The position numbers were made by a program, and so were the translations under genes. DNA of 64,000 bases from Euborellia annulipes. Taxonomy: Eukaryota; Arthropoda; Insecta; Dermaptera; Anisolabididae. The stretch covers positions 310,001 through 374,000 of the forward strand of contig JAKCPI010006182.1 of NCBI GenBank assembly GCA_023213315.1. Reading direction: 5' to 3'. Below are positions 1 to 9,881 of this stretch, one piece after another (positions within the stretch are counted from its first letter, which is position 1; every line of letters begins with the position of its first letter). The notes beneath the pieces are model-generated. The model was not told the DNA's origin, did no database searches, and saw only the letters and a program-made list of their open reading frames with translations.

Positions 1-1354
1 TGAAATCATTCTTAGAGGGTGGGATGCGAGGGATAAATGATTTTGAATTTAATATTATCTCTCTTTTGTTTAAAGTATGAATTTTCAAATTTTTTTTTTT
101 ATAAATATTTGATATTTGGTGGGAAGCATCCCGAAGTCAGGGCCAAGCAAAATAAAAAAAAGAATTTAGATAAAATAAAGAGGCAAAAATCCAAAAATCA
201 GAACTCAGCATCCCGAGAACCAAATATTTTGTAATTTGAAATAAACTAAGCAGCAATTAGGAAGTGCCTCCCCTTGTAAAAAAAAGATGCGGAAAAAATA
301 AAGTTTTCTTCGAAAAAAGGTGAAATGATTTAAACGAAAGTGGGAAAAATTTTCCGCAGAATGGAAAAACTTTAGCTTTGCTAAAAAAATGATTTTCAGA
401 GCAGAATTTTTGCATAAAAAAGATAAAATGATTTGGGAAAAAATTTTCTGCACAGCGATAAAAATTTAGTGTAAAGGGAAAAAATTTAACCGGAGGGCGG
501 CAAAAATTTTGTTTTGCTAGGGAGAGAAAAAAAGGAAGGGTGCCCCTAGTGTGTAATGTGATTCCCAACGCACCTTTGGGGTGCCGTGGACTTCAAAAGG
601 TTGGGAAACACTGACTTAGAGAGGGAAAATGAACCTCCTCGCCCCCATTATAAATATTTTGAAATCAAAATTTTACCCGAAAATGTCGATTTGGGGTACT
701 TAGAGGCCGAATTTCAAAAAAAACCTGAAACAACGAATTTAGATATTCATCTAAGGAAGGTTTTAGCGAAGAGAGCGAATTGATAGCTCATCTCGTTTAA
801 GAATTATTTAAAATCAAAAAAATACCCATAAAAGCCCATTTAGTGCCCTTAAAATTGGAATTTCGAAAAATCGCTTCTTAAATGACGCCTACTCAATAAA
901 AGTAATCTACCTGCCAAATTACAGCTTTCTAGGCCTTACAGTTTAGGCTGTGCGATGATTGTAAGTCCGTCAGTGAGTTCTCTCTTTATATATATAGAGA
1001 TAGTTACTTAATCGGTCAAAAGATGGCTCCGTCAGTATGATAACTTTTTGTTTTTTCGTTTTTTACCTAAAAAATTTTTTTTTAAAGCATTTATCAATTT
1101 TTAAAAAAACTAAATAGGTAGAGTATTTACTAATTGAGAAAATGTGAAAAATATTTTTTTACTATATATAATAGTAAATTTTTTGTTTCAATCCAAATAA
1201 ACAATAACCATCGAGAGAGAAATGTACCTCTATCAGCATATAAGCGGACAGTGAATTTTATCATAAAAGCTGGATTTATTTTCCTTTCTCAACTTGTAAA
1301 CACCTGAATAATACAAAATTTCATTTTATTTCAATTTAAATATTATTTCAATAA
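1..1354. other. AT-rich intergenic sequence with decayed short-period repeats
   Basis: No gene is supported. From about 250 to 520 the sequence repeats, loosely and at about 35-45 bp, a motif of the type GGGAAAAATTTTCCGCAG followed by AAAATGATTT. The same kind of wording recurs near 7020-7100 and 44755-44880, so this is a dispersed, decaying simple repeat that seems to expand inside or beside MITEs. The open frames here are low-complexity K/N/F-rich translations of that repeat. Confidence 0.6.
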
Positions 1355-2564
1355 TAGAGATGGGCAAAATCGTTCTTTTTGAAGAACTGGTCTTTCGCCG
1401 TTCGATCTCTGAAACGACCCGTTCATCGTTCTTTTTCAATGTCTCTGACACCCCGTCTCATTAAGGACGAAGTTTTTTTTTTTTTTTTTTTAACATTCAC
1501 ACTTTTTTCTCATTCCCACAGTCTTTTTCGGCAACTTTGGCTATATAAGACTTGACGATAACCGTTATTTATGGATCTATCTATATTGGGGTCCAGGCAT
1601 TTATTTCTATTTAAACCATTTGGTATTCAAATGGCTTAAATAAAATCATCGGACTGCCTGGGTTTAGTGTTGAAAAAATATTTAATTTTATTTTAATATG
1701 TCAAGTTGGATATTTACTAGCCCACAGACTTAATACAAATAATCTGAATTAAAATGAATATAAATAATGTTTAGAAAAAAATTAACGATTAGATATAATA
1801 GTTTTATGAAAAATATTGATACCTTTTATTAAGTTAAAATTTGGTTTCATAATATTTTTAAGGTTCTAAGCTTTTCTAAGGCTTTAAGCTGTTCGTTAAA
1901 AAAAATTACCATATCCATCGTTGTAACAAATGGCAAAATATTAATATCAAGTGTGCTATGGAATCAATATTATCAATAATTTGTATATATCGATACCTTT
2001 TATCATCTTTGAGGGTTAAGAAATAGTTACTTCTATGCATTTTGATAAAAAATTAAACAAAAAAAGCAATCTATAAGGTTTAAAAAAAACAACGATATGA
2101 ATAATTCATTGACAAATGTCAGTTTTAATTGCCCGCCACCCAAATTTTATCGATAAATCTCGAAGAAATAAGGAAGAAAAGCTAAAAAAAATGAACGGAG
2201 GACTGCCCGTTTGCCGAAGACAGGCCAAAACAAATGAACGGATGAACGGCCGTTCGCCAAACGAACGGATAAAGCAAATGAACGGAGGACCGGCCGTTCG
2301 CCAAACGAACGGATAAAGCAAATGAACGGAGGACCGGCCGTTCGCCGAAGACAGGTCAAAGCAACGAACGGATGAACGGCCGTTCGCCAAAAGAACGGAT
2401 AAAACAAATGAACGGAGGACCGGCCGTTCGCCAAACGAACGGATAAAGCAAATGAACGGAGGACCGGCCGGTCGCCGAAGACAGGTCAAAGCAACGAACG
2501 GAGGACCGGTGAACGGCGAACGGTTAAAAGCGCGACCCGTTCGCGAACGGAATGCCCACCTCTA
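1355..2564. mobile_element. Non-autonomous hAT-like element with internal minisatellite
   Basis: The left end reads TAGAGATGGGCA and the right end TGCCCACCTCTA, an exact 12-bp terminal inverted repeat of hAT type. Subterminal GAACGG/CCGTTC words are also inverted between the ends (CGTTC near the left end, GTTCGCGAACGG near the right). The flanks, TTCAATAA on the left and TTTCATAA on the right, look like a target duplication blurred by an indel. No transposase frame remains; the interior is AT-rich with a poly-T tract near 1473, and the right third is the tandem array listed separately. Length is about 1.2 kb. The family assignment rests on end sequence and probable 8-bp duplication. Confidence 0.75.
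2188..2515. repeat. 44-45 bp tandem array (minisatellite) in the hAT element
   Basis: About seven units of 44-45 bp begin AAATGAACGGAGGACCGG and continue through CCGTTCGCC. They come in two alternating types: one ends CAAACGAACGGATAAAGC, the other CGAAGACAGGTCAAAGC. The alternation suggests a higher-order unit. GAACGG and CCGTTC, which are each other's complement, recur in each unit and also occur in the element's terminal region, so the array looks like an amplified subterminal motif. Both strands give spurious arginine-rich open frames here. Confidence 0.85.
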
Positions 2565-2678
2565 TTTCATAAGGAAATTTACAAAACATTCAATACATAA
2601 TCAATGCTACATCACATTTACTGCATTTTGTGCTCACTGTTTTCGAGTAGACATGGGTGATACTGTATCAATCTGATA

Positions 2679-2786
2679 TTTTGTATCAGGTACGAAAAAG
2701 TAACAGGTACACATAATGGGTGCGAGCAAAAGTTTTGTATCAGGTACGAAAAAGTAACAGGTACACATAATGGGTGCGAGCAAAAA
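2679..2786. repeat. Tandem duplication, 54 bp x 2
   Basis: Two adjacent copies of a 54-bp unit beginning TTTTGTATCAGGTACGAAAA and ending GGGTGCGAGCAAAA are almost identical, so the duplication is recent. The upstream words ACATGGGTGATACTGTATC look like the edge of an older transposon, but no matching partner end was found. Confidence 0.85.
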
Positions 2787-3013
2787 GTATCTGTTATTTA
2801 AATTCTAAAGTTAAGAAAATTTTCTTCTCAAATAAAATATGTCCCACCCCATCCTCTCCCCAATTGACCTAAATGATACTGAGAACGAATATCACAACAA
2901 TATGAAAATGTATTTCTTATCAAGTAATTTTACAATTAAAACTTTGAGTAGATCTTTGGTTCGAAAAGTATATCAGTAAAGTTTTTCGTGAAAATTGTTT
3001 GAAGTACAATTTA

Positions 3014-4499
3014 GGGCCGGTTTTTTTATTCATGTTTGGGTAGTTAGTGAAGTCTCTGTTAAAGTGCTTTTTTTTTGTAGTGCATAAACCCTCTTCATTT
3101 TTATTCTTATAGTAAAATATATGACATCCCATCATTTTATTTAAAAAAGAAGTAGATATATTTGTTATTTTTATTTTGATTCAACTTCTTTTAACAATAA
3201 AATGATGAAATGTGACTATATTTTACAATATGCAAAAGGTTAGGTCCACTGGTATCTGAGGCAGCCATTTGCTTTCATTTTACATAACCCAGCCTTAGAG
3301 TATATGTATATATGTTGAATTTTTTGCTAAGGTCTCTGTTAAATTAGTCCGAGCCAAAAGTTGTGGGTACGATTTACCAAAGGGATGAAATTAGAAAAAC
3401 AAGCCTGGCACCAGCATCCTAACTTCACGCATAAAAATAACAGAAGCATTCTTCATTCTATCCCTTTTTTTTGTTATTATTCATTTTATGTAAGTCGAGA
3501 TTATATTTCTAGGATATATGGCAAGGTGTTGAAGATGATTATTTGAATATATTCTAATATCCAAGTTGGAACTATGTTCGAGGGTTGGCCAACTCCCTCT
3601 GGCGAGGCGAAGCTAACTTCAGCTTCAACTAAAGCATTTCAAATTTTAAATTTTTTTAAAAAAATAATTTTTTTAAAATTAATTATTTTAATTTAAAATA
3701 TTTATTTAAATTAATTGCAAATTTTATTTTTAATAATTTTTTTGTTGTCTTTATTAAGTAGAAAACTTCAAAAAACCCTTAATACTGAAGAGAGTTTGTA
3801 GTGGATTTCTGAACCTACTGTTTACAAGTCGGTGCGCCTGCGCGTTGCCTCGAAGACGGAGGTGGCCCGGCCAGAGGTCTCAAAAAAAATTAAAAGAGAT
3901 AGACTCACCTTACGGAAAGAGACAAGTGCGCCCGCAACATATATAATTAAATTCATTAAATGCGAGGCTCTCTCTCTCTCTCTCAAGAAATGAAAAACCT
4001 ATGAAATAGAAGAAAATTCCAACAACAATCATCACAACAACAATCAGCACGACAACAACAACTACCGCCACAACTACAATTACAACTACAACAACAACAA
4101 CAACCACAAGAAGCAACCACACTCAAGACGTAGCTATAAACAATTACCCTATCTTACCCCCATTTCTTTTAAATATATTCAATTAATACATATACTCAAA
4201 TTAAAAATTAATTCAAATATATATAATATTAAATATAATTTCTAATATAAAGACAAAAAAAAATATAAATCTAAAAAAATAAAAAGTCGGAGCAGATTTA
4301 TAGATATAAATATGTCATATATTTTCTTCTACCCCCTACCCTTATAAATAAATAAATTTTTTTTTTAAACTTAATTTAATCATTTTTTTTTACCTCAATC
4401 ATCTGGTTTTTCACAATGAGTTTATTCCCTGGAAGAGGGTTTCTGCATTACACACTACCCATAGGTTTTCTTTCTACCCAAACATGAAAAAACCGGTCC
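3014..4499. mobile_element. PIF/Harbinger-like element, 1.5 kb, TTA target duplication
   Basis: Ends begin GGGCCGGTTTTTTTATTCAT (left) and, read inward from the right, GGACCGGTTTTTTCATG. The inverted similarity continues through GTTTGGGTAG for about 33 bp. It is flanked by TTA on both sides, and the HPX copy it interrupts gives the pre-insertion sequence. GGGCCGG-type ends with a TWA duplication are typical of PIF/Harbinger. No transposase or Myb-like protein frame is left. The interior holds AT-rich DNA, a GC-richer patch near 3815-3880, a (CT)n run near 3969 and a CAA-rich microsatellite. Confidence 0.8.
4018..4120. repeat. (CAA)n-like imperfect microsatellite
   Basis: CAACAACAATCAT-type triplets run for about 100 bp with CAC, CTA and CAG interruptions. 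Reading the minus strand gives a poly-valine frame, which is an artefact of the triplet repeat and not a gene. Confidence 0.85.
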
Positions 4500-4967
4500 T
4501 TACTGATGTAATGTCTTACCAAGGTAAGAGAAAGTTGTGTGTTGTTTGCTTCAATCACACCAGATTTTTTTATTCAGGTGCCTGGTGAGAATAAAGGTGA
4601 TTGGATGAAATAAAATTTGCAAGGCAAAGCCCAAATTTATTAAGTGATGACAAGAGAAATGGTCCAGCTTAATGACTCGCATTGTTTCCAGCAAAAGGGG
4701 CCTTAAGCTCGTGCCGAGGATTAGGCCTAAAGACTTCGCCTTAACCCTGAGAACTTGCTGCCGGTGTTCGCCATCTCTTCGTCTCTTTTTAAGGCCAACA
4801 ACCTGAATTTTACTTTTAAATTTTTAATTAATATTTTTTTTTTCCAAATCCTTGCCGGCATCTGAATATTTACTATTGAAAATCTAAATAAATCTACTTT
4901 TATTAATTACTTAAATAAAAATGAATATTACCTTTTATTTATAACAGAAATTTCTCGTTAATTTAAA

Positions 4968-5666
4968 AAATAGTTGATTTATGAATTTTAAACAAAATCA
5001 TTGGAGTGAATTTTGAGAAAATCGAAAAAACTGAAAAAGTACATCAGTAAAGTACTAGTACTTTTTGGACGATTTTGTTTAAAAGCTTATTTTTACGAGT
5101 TCGTAGGGTGTCTAACTTAAATATAAAATTTCAACCTTCTAGCTCATTTCCTTTATGGTCAAAAATGTCCACACACACAGGGGTGCCGGAAGGAATTTGA
5201 AACAGGGGGGGGCAAAAAATTTTTTTTTAGAAAATTAAAATAATTTAATATGTTCAAATAGTATAAAACAAAAACAAATCTACTATAAAACTTTAAAAAT
5301 TTTAAATAAAATCACAATTTTAATAAAATTAAAATTTTAAAAAATTTGCTATTGATTTTATCAAAAATTTTTGGAAAAAAAATGAATTTCTTACTCTTTT
5401 AATTTTTTTTAATTTAAAAGATTTTATTTTTCAAAAGTAAAAATATATCATTTTTAAAAATAAATGAAATAAAAGAAGAAATTTTGCCCCCCCCTCTGCC
5501 CCCCCCCCCCCCTATAGGATGCCAGGGGGGCAATGTACTCTTGCCCCCCCCAGTTCCGTCGCCTATGCACACACAGACCAATTTGCGGGACCCACTTTTT
5601 TGGACTCAGGGGATCGCAATACTTTCTCTAAATATATATTTCATATATAGGGTAAGATATAGTAAA
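4968..5666 (+). mobile_element. HPX repeat copy 2, split by a hAT-like MITE
   Basis: 4968-5177 carries the HPX body (AAAGTACATCAGTAAAGTAC, then TACTAGTACTTTTTGG and the TAAATATAAAATTTCAACC segment). 5568-5666 resumes with ACAGACCAATTTGCGGGACC and ends TATATAGGGTAAGA. The hairpin end is missing. The join at 5177/5568 is filled by the MITE listed next. Confidence 0.8.
5178..5567. mobile_element. hAT-like MITE with poly-G/poly-C interior
   Basis: Ends CAGGGGTGCCGGAA and, inward from the right, CATAGGCGACGGAA match at 10 of 14 positions. The flanks are CACACACA on both sides, an apparent 8-bp duplication, although it lies in a CA tract and is weaker evidence for that reason. Insertion into HPX copy 2 is clear because the HPX sequence resumes on the far side. 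The interior has G runs near the left and C runs near the right, with AT-rich filler and no coding frame. Similar G/C-run MITEs lie at 14275 and 62918. Confidence 0.65.
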
Positions 5667-5699
5667 AACAGCCTGTGTAATAGTAAATAATAAGATATA

Positions 5700-6489
5700 T
5701 TTCACCGTAAGTAAAAATATAAATTTTTCAACAGCATTGTCGTTAAATTCAAATAGATCCCTCCCCCCCCATCCCCCTAACAAGAAGTCTGATTACGCCC
5801 CCGTTATATTATTGATTTATCACAAAAATAAACTATAGATGACAAAAAGGCCATCACTCACGTGCAAAAACCTTTTGAATTTGAAACCATAGGAGTGAAA
5901 CCTCCGGGGGTCCAGGGGGGAGGGGGCGATCGAGAGGGCCGAGGATAATAATTGGACATGAGTGCTCGTTTAACAAAGCATTTCGTGCATTTCTCTCTCT
6001 CCAAAAATCTCGTCTTTCTTTGCATCATTTGTTTTATTTTCTTCTATAAGATGACAATATTAGAAAAGTAAAAGTGTCTTAATAACATATTTGTCATTTG
6101 TTTCATATTTATAACACATAAATCACCTTCAGTCTATACACATTTGGGGTAGAATGTATCGAATAATTTTTTTTCTTTTGGTAGGGGATGTCGTTGATGG
6201 CTTTCCTTCCCTCTGCCCTAAAATAATAATTTTTAATATTATCTAAGCCTTGATTAGGTAATGTGAATAGATTATTTACGCGTCCTTGAAATCTATTTAA
6301 TTTATTAATATTTAAAATACTTAAATATCATTATTTTTAGTTAGTTTTAAATGAATTAAAATTTTTTATAAAGGATTGTTTGTTATTCTATCCTCTGGAT
6401 ATAAATACTCAATATAGCCTCATGAATTTATTGTTATTATTAATCACATATTAATTAAGAAATTTTTAAAATAAGCTTAGATTATTTAT
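5700..6489. other. AT-rich intergenic sequence, no feature
   Basis: I see no gene, no terminal inverted repeat pair and no tandem array. Short C-rich words near 5760 (TCCCTCCCCCCCC, then GATTACGCCCCCG) look like one end of another degenerate G/C-run MITE with no recognisable partner. Confidence 0.4.
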
Positions 6490-6883
6490 TTAAAAATCAA
6501 CTGTCAAATTAGTTCAGCATTCTTGCAATAGATGGCAGGCTAGTCTAAAAGCAGATATAGTATTAGCCTATATCTGGGCTATATTTATATATTTTTATGC
6601 TTTTATAAAAGATACATAATATATAATAACATTTATAAAGTATTTATTGTTAAAAGATCAATGAAAATCAACCAAATGCATTAAATATTATTATAATAAT
6701 ACTATAGTAGAGACCGGATTTTAAGCAAAATGCTTATTGCTGAATTTTATAAGCAGCCATTAGATATTTAATTTCTATACGAATTAGGAAAAACTAAGTG
6801 CATTGAGATTGCATTTTTTATGCTTTTTTTGAGTTTTCATGCTTTTTTTCCCTTTCGTGCTTATTTGAACTTATTTTACGAAT

Positions 6884-6915
<32 letters not shown>

Positions 6916-7410
6916 TTAAAAAACTTTTTTCCCATTCACACACGCATACACCAGGGGACGTATATAAGGGGGGGGGGCGCCCCCTCCAAATTTTCCAAAA
7001 CCCCTCAGTGTGAAAAAATATAGCCATGTAAAAAAAATTTTTTCCGCAGGGTGAAAAAATTTGGTTCCGCAAAAACAAAATTTTTCGCAGGGCGGGGCGG
7101 AATAAATTTAGTTTCTTTAAAGTATACGCCTTTGGTATGAGTAAAAATTGCTTATGAGATGCTTTTTTTCAACTTTTATGCTTATTTAACAACTTTTTAT
7201 TCAAGTTTTTTGTGCTTTTTTAAGCACTTTTTTTTCCATTTTTTTATGCTTTTTTGTCCGGTCTCTAATTATTAGCTACCATTCTGACATCTCTTGGCAA
7301 ATTTTTGAATTACTTGATTTTTGGGCATGCTTTTTATGACACACTACGCCATCTTATCGGGAAAAACATGCGTAACACCTTCGCTCCCTAGCCCCCTTAA
7401 ATAAGCTCTT
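6490..7410 (+). repeat. Dispersed repeat R6, copy interrupted by a MITE
   Basis: 6490-6717 plus 7268-7400 align, in inverted orientation, with 11920-12245. Shared words in order are TTGCAATAGATGGCAGGCTAG, a TTTTTATGCTTTTATAAA stretch, ATCAACCAAATGCAT, then TCTGACATCTCTTGGCAAAT and GCCATCTTATCGG followed by AAAAACATGCG. The second copy lacks the MITE, so it serves as the empty-site reference. The repeat's class is unknown and it has no coding content. Confidence 0.75.
6718..7267. mobile_element. hAT-like MITE (TAGAGACCGGA ends)
   Basis: The left end TAGAGACCGGATTTTAAGC and the right end, read inward, TAGAGACCGGACAAAAAAGC form inverted repeats of about 11 bp with further A/T-rich similarity. 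The flanks do not give a clean 8-bp duplication. It interrupts repeat R6, and the uninterrupted R6 copy near 12.05 kb supports insertion. Inside are poly-T (6888-6914) and TATGCTTTTTT words repeated near both ends. A possible nested unit at about 6948-7138 has ACCAGGGGACGTATA facing TATACGCCTTTGGT. Confidence 0.7.
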
Positions 7411-7630
7411 AAGGGGGACCTACACGGTCAATCATTTTGATCAAACGGTTCAGTCAATCAATTGAAGCGGGGTAGCATGGTTGCCAGGTGTATGACTGAT
7501 CAAACTGGGCTTAGAGGCTTGAGTCGAATGTTTGAGTCATCCAAACTTTCTCTCAATTGGAAATTATACAATTTTCTATAGATTTATAGAAAATCTATCT
7601 ATACTGAATATCTTTTAGCAATTGATTTAT

Positions 7631-7663
7631 CTGAGGAAGGTCGTGATTTGCGACCGAAACGTC
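7631..7663 (+). ncRNA. Hammerhead-ribozyme-like motif (solo)
   Basis: Reads CTGAGGA, one extra A, GGTCG-loop-CGACC, GAAA, CGTC. This is the conserved hammerhead order: core box, perfect 5-bp stem II, GAAA, then a self-complementary ACGT ending in C as the H17 base. The flanks, ATTGATTTAT before and GACAATTAAC after, do not form a good contiguous stem I, so it may be a decayed copy. Similar motifs in Penelope-like elements act as dimers through a palindromic stem III. Confidence 0.5.
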
Positions 7664-7803
7664 GACAATTAACAATTAAATAATAAGATTTAAACTTTCG
7701 ACCGTTGGTTCTCGTTGAAACATTTTGTAAATTAAAATTAAATATATAAATTAAACACTAGGTTATTTGTTTCAAAGGTTTTATTAATTAAAAAATTAAC
7801 ACT

Positions 7804-7843
7804 TGATACGTATTTCGACAATTCCTTGTCATCATCAGAATGT
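7804..7843 (-). ncRNA. Hammerhead-ribozyme-like motif, left arm
   Basis: On the minus strand: CTGATGA, extra T, GACAA-GGAA-TTGTC, GAAA, then TACGTAT and C. Stem II is a perfect 5-bp hairpin with a GGAA tetraloop. ATACGTAT is a perfect 8-nt palindrome, as expected for a stem III that pairs between two copies. Stem I is weak in this copy (ATT before the core and AAG after H17 give only about two pairs). Confidence 0.55.
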
Positions 7844-7846
7844 AAT

Positions 7847-7890
7847 CACTTCTGATGATGACAAGGAATTGTCGAAATAAGTATCAAGTG
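7847..7890 (+). ncRNA. Hammerhead-ribozyme-like motif, right arm, with stem I
   Basis: Plus strand: CACTT, CTGATGA, extra T, GACAA-GGAA-TTGTC, GAAA, TAAGTAT, C, AAGTG. CACTT and AAGTG are exact complements and sit just where stem I must be. Stem II is perfect. Stem III (ATAAGTAT) has one central mismatch relative to the left arm's perfect ATACGTAT. Predicted cleavage is after C7885. The extra base between the core and stem II departs from the textbook hammerhead and could weaken activity. Confidence 0.7.
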
Positions 7891-7962
7891 TTAATTTTTT
7901 AATTAATAAAACCTTTGAAACAAATAACCTAGTGTTTAATTTGTATATTTAATTTTAATTAA

Positions 7963-8499
7963 ATAATGTTTTTTTTTATTTAATCTCCTGGCTACTACGT
8001 CTCCCGTAACATTTCTAAATTCTAAACTGCTATAGTGCCCTGGTTGTTTCGACAACTAACCAGGATCAATGAATCAGCATTTTACTTGTCAACTCGCCTT
8101 AATTCAAAAAGATACTTTTGAAGACAATCAGGGCAAAATTATTAATTTTTAAATTTGTACTATTTTTGATGTAAATATTAAATGCCCCGTGGGTGCCCAC
8201 CATTTATTATGTGTGTCTTTCAATTAACTCCTCGATTGGACTTTCTGTGAGTTTATTTTTCTCAGTCTACCAAATTACCTGATTCTCCGTGGCTAGTGAG
8301 AATGAATCGTTGCTCTAATTTATAAATGCAATATGCGGTATAATATTAGAATGTAACGATAATTAAAAGGAAATGAAGGGGATGATATTTATTTAAGTCC
8401 TTGCTCCTTTCGAGTAACAATTGGAAGATATTTTCATAACTAAATAAAGGATTTAATTTGCCTTAACTGTTAATTAATAATATATCCAGGTGATAATTT
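7963..8499. other. AT-rich intergenic sequence, no feature
   Basis: No gene, terminal repeat pair or array was recognised. A CCAGGATCAATGAATCAGC patch near 8060 and a moderately complex stretch at 8160-8330 have no repeat relative in this window. Confidence 0.35.
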
Positions 8500-9115
8500 A
8501 ATTTGTTGACACGAGAGCGGGGAGAGAAAACCTCTGGCGATTCGCAGGCCATTTTTTAATTATATTAAATATACTTTATAGGATTTCAAAGGTGACGGCG
8601 ATTAAAATGGAAATGAGATTGGGGCGTTTATGTAACCATGACGCAAAAAGTGCACCCCATGATTGCGGCAGGGATAGTTCTCCTTTTTTAGGGGGGTAGA
8701 GAGGGACCGTCTCCCTACAGCGCCCTTGGCCGCTTTGCCGCCAACTGCGATGATAAACGACGTACTCAGCGTAATTGCCTCCTAAGTTATGGCTTATAGC
8801 GTGTATGAAATATGGTATCGCTCCACACGCAATTACTACTGGGTTATTTATCTTGTCGCCCCCCTGCTACCCCCTGCCCGCCCCCTAGCCCGGAGAAAAG
8901 AGGAGGGAAACAGAAAAGAGCCTCGGGCTGCATTTGCACCTTAAATAGATGCAGTGTGAGGAAGTGCATTTCCGTCGGCGTTCTCTGTTCTTACTTCCTT
9001 GCAAGAGAGACGTCGACCTATCAGGTCCACGTGGCACCTACCCTAAAAAACCAAGGCACATGCCTTACACGTGTGTGCACGTACGTACGCGCACGCTTTC
9101 GCTAATCTTTTTGTT
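8500..9115. other. GC-richer unique island (candidate regulatory DNA)
   Basis: This stretch is clearly less AT-rich than its surroundings and matches no other part of the window. It has many homeodomain-type cores (GCGATTAAAATGG, CGTTTATGTAACC, GCGTAATTGCC), a GACGTCG near 9008 and a CACGTG-containing ACACGTGTGTGCACGTACG near 9067. The plus-strand frames at 8812-9105 and 8949-9272 are overlapping, proline- and cysteine-rich and run into a CA repeat, so I do not call them genes. It could be an enhancer or promoter, or an exon of a gene outside the window. Confidence 0.3.
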
Positions 9116-9125
9116 TCCGCCACGG

Positions 9126-9149
9126 CACACACACACACACCCACACACA
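9126..9149. repeat. (CA)n microsatellite
   Basis: Short CA dinucleotide run with one CCC interruption at the edge of the preceding GC-richer island. Confidence 0.9.
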
Positions 9150-9284
9150 ACATCTCCAAATTTGTTTAAATTAATAAAACTATTGACAAAAAAAAATTTT
9201 ATTTTCATGAGATGTTTTTTAATCCGTCTGAATTATTTTTCTGATTCCAATAAAAATAATTTAATTAATTAATTAAACTCAGGG

Positions 9285-9455
9285 TTTTTTGGAATGGGTG
9301 CATAAGGTGAAGACCTATAATGACCAATAGTCCATGCAGCCAGGAAGAAAATAAAAACAAAAGGAGAAGCATAAAGGGGAAACTCAACTGCGGGAACTGA
9401 GAAGATGCCTGTTGAGGTTAGACTGAAAGTCTGAAGATTGTAAGTTTTGGGGAAG
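9285..9455. repeat. Dispersed 170-180 bp repeat, copy 1
   Basis: About 170 bp starting TTTTTTGGAATGGGTGCATA and ending GTTTTGGGGAAG. It matches 39483-39662 with only scattered changes and a small indel. On the minus strand it ends in an A run, which would suit a short retroposon, but I see no convincing pol III A and B boxes. Class unknown. Confidence 0.8.
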
Positions 9456-9459
9456 TTTT

Positions 9460-9613
9460 CTTTGGTTTATGTACATTTCGATGTTAAAACTTGATCATCA
9501 GAACCTTATTAAACAAACTGCTTTAACATCAAAATGTACTTAAACAAAATAAAACATCTTTTTTAAAACTAAGCCTAGTGTTTACTTTTAATTATTATTA
9601 AATTATTTTAATT
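9460..9613. mobile_element. Penelope-like inverted-repeat remnant
   Basis: TTTGGTTTATGTACATTTCG and, on the other side, AAAATGTACTTAAACAAAAT form inverted arms around TCATCAGAACC. On the minus strand this gives CTGATGATCAAG followed by ATCGAAATGTAC, an eroded form of the hammerhead-like order without a clear stem II. The right part, CTAAGCCTAGTGTTTACTTT onwards, is shared with 13944-14023. Confidence 0.5.
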
Positions 9614-9775
9614 TTAAAAATGTTTATACTAGTGCCTACGGTGAATTCTTTAGATTATATAATGAAATAATCAATTTTTTGTTATGAGTTATGTCATTAA
9701 TATGGAACTGGAAAAACTTGGTGATTGACAGTAGAAAACATTGCAAGTTCGAATGAGTTTATTTCTTATATAATA

Positions 9776-9804
9776 TTTCGATTTCGAATAGGCTTCTTCA
9801 TCAG
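9776..9804 (-). ncRNA. Degenerate hammerhead-like motif
   Basis: On the minus strand CTGATGA is followed after 18 bases by GAAATATTAT, where ATAT is self-complementary and T follows. Stem II is poor (only GA/TC at the base), so this is at best a decayed copy. It is listed because it keeps the same order and spacing as the better examples. Confidence 0.25.
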
Positions 9805-9881
9805 AGACATTCAAAATAAGAAAAATTTTAATTTAAAAAAATATAATTGATATTAATTTTATTTTTTAATCTTTCCCAATT

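Larger units (their letters stand above)
2962..4571 (-). mobile_element. HPX repeat copy 1, split by a Harbinger-like element
   Basis: 2962-3013 and 4500-4571 join into one HPX copy on the minus strand (hairpin end at 4571). The left piece ends GAAGTACAATTTA and the right resumes TTACTGATGTAATG; intact copies read GAAGTACACTTTACTGATG across this point (for example near 10220-10240). TTA is therefore the duplicated target. The hairpin end is shortened: the outer CACACCAG and the inner GGTAAGAGAAAGTTGTGTG are present, but one arm is mostly lost. Confidence 0.8.
7729..7962. mobile_element. Near-perfect inverted-repeat module with two hammerhead-like motifs
   Basis: Two arms of about 115 bp are nearly identical when inverted, running from AATTAAAATTAAATATA through ACACTAGGTTATTTGTTTC and ATTAACACTTGATACG. 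Each arm carries a CTGATGA-hairpin-GAAA motif, pointing outwards. The spacer is only a few bases. The distal word ACCTAGTGTTTA also ends other modules (9566, 13977). I interpret it as a palindromic remnant of a Penelope-like retroelement; no reverse transcriptase is present and no target duplication was recognised. Confidence 0.65.

Noticed and set aside
2106..2489. Several 66-127 codon frames on both strands with repeated peptides
   Set aside because: They are readings of the 44-45 bp minisatellite inside the hAT element; any tandem repeat whose unit lacks stops gives such frames.
3910..4122. Valine-rich 70-codon minus-strand frame
   Set aside because: It is the translation of a CAA/CAC-type microsatellite.
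4620..4790. Possible SINE near GCCGAGGATTAGGCC
   Set aside because: Somewhat complex sequence, but no A/B boxes at proper spacing and no second copy in the window.
5755..5815. Possible extra G/C-run MITE
   Set aside because: Only one end-like word (GATTACGCCCCCG); no partner end or duplication.
9460..9540. Hammerhead at the 9.5 kb inverted repeat
   Set aside because: CTGATGA and GAAA are present, but no stem II can be drawn between them and the terminal word is not palindromic; kept only as a repeat remnant.
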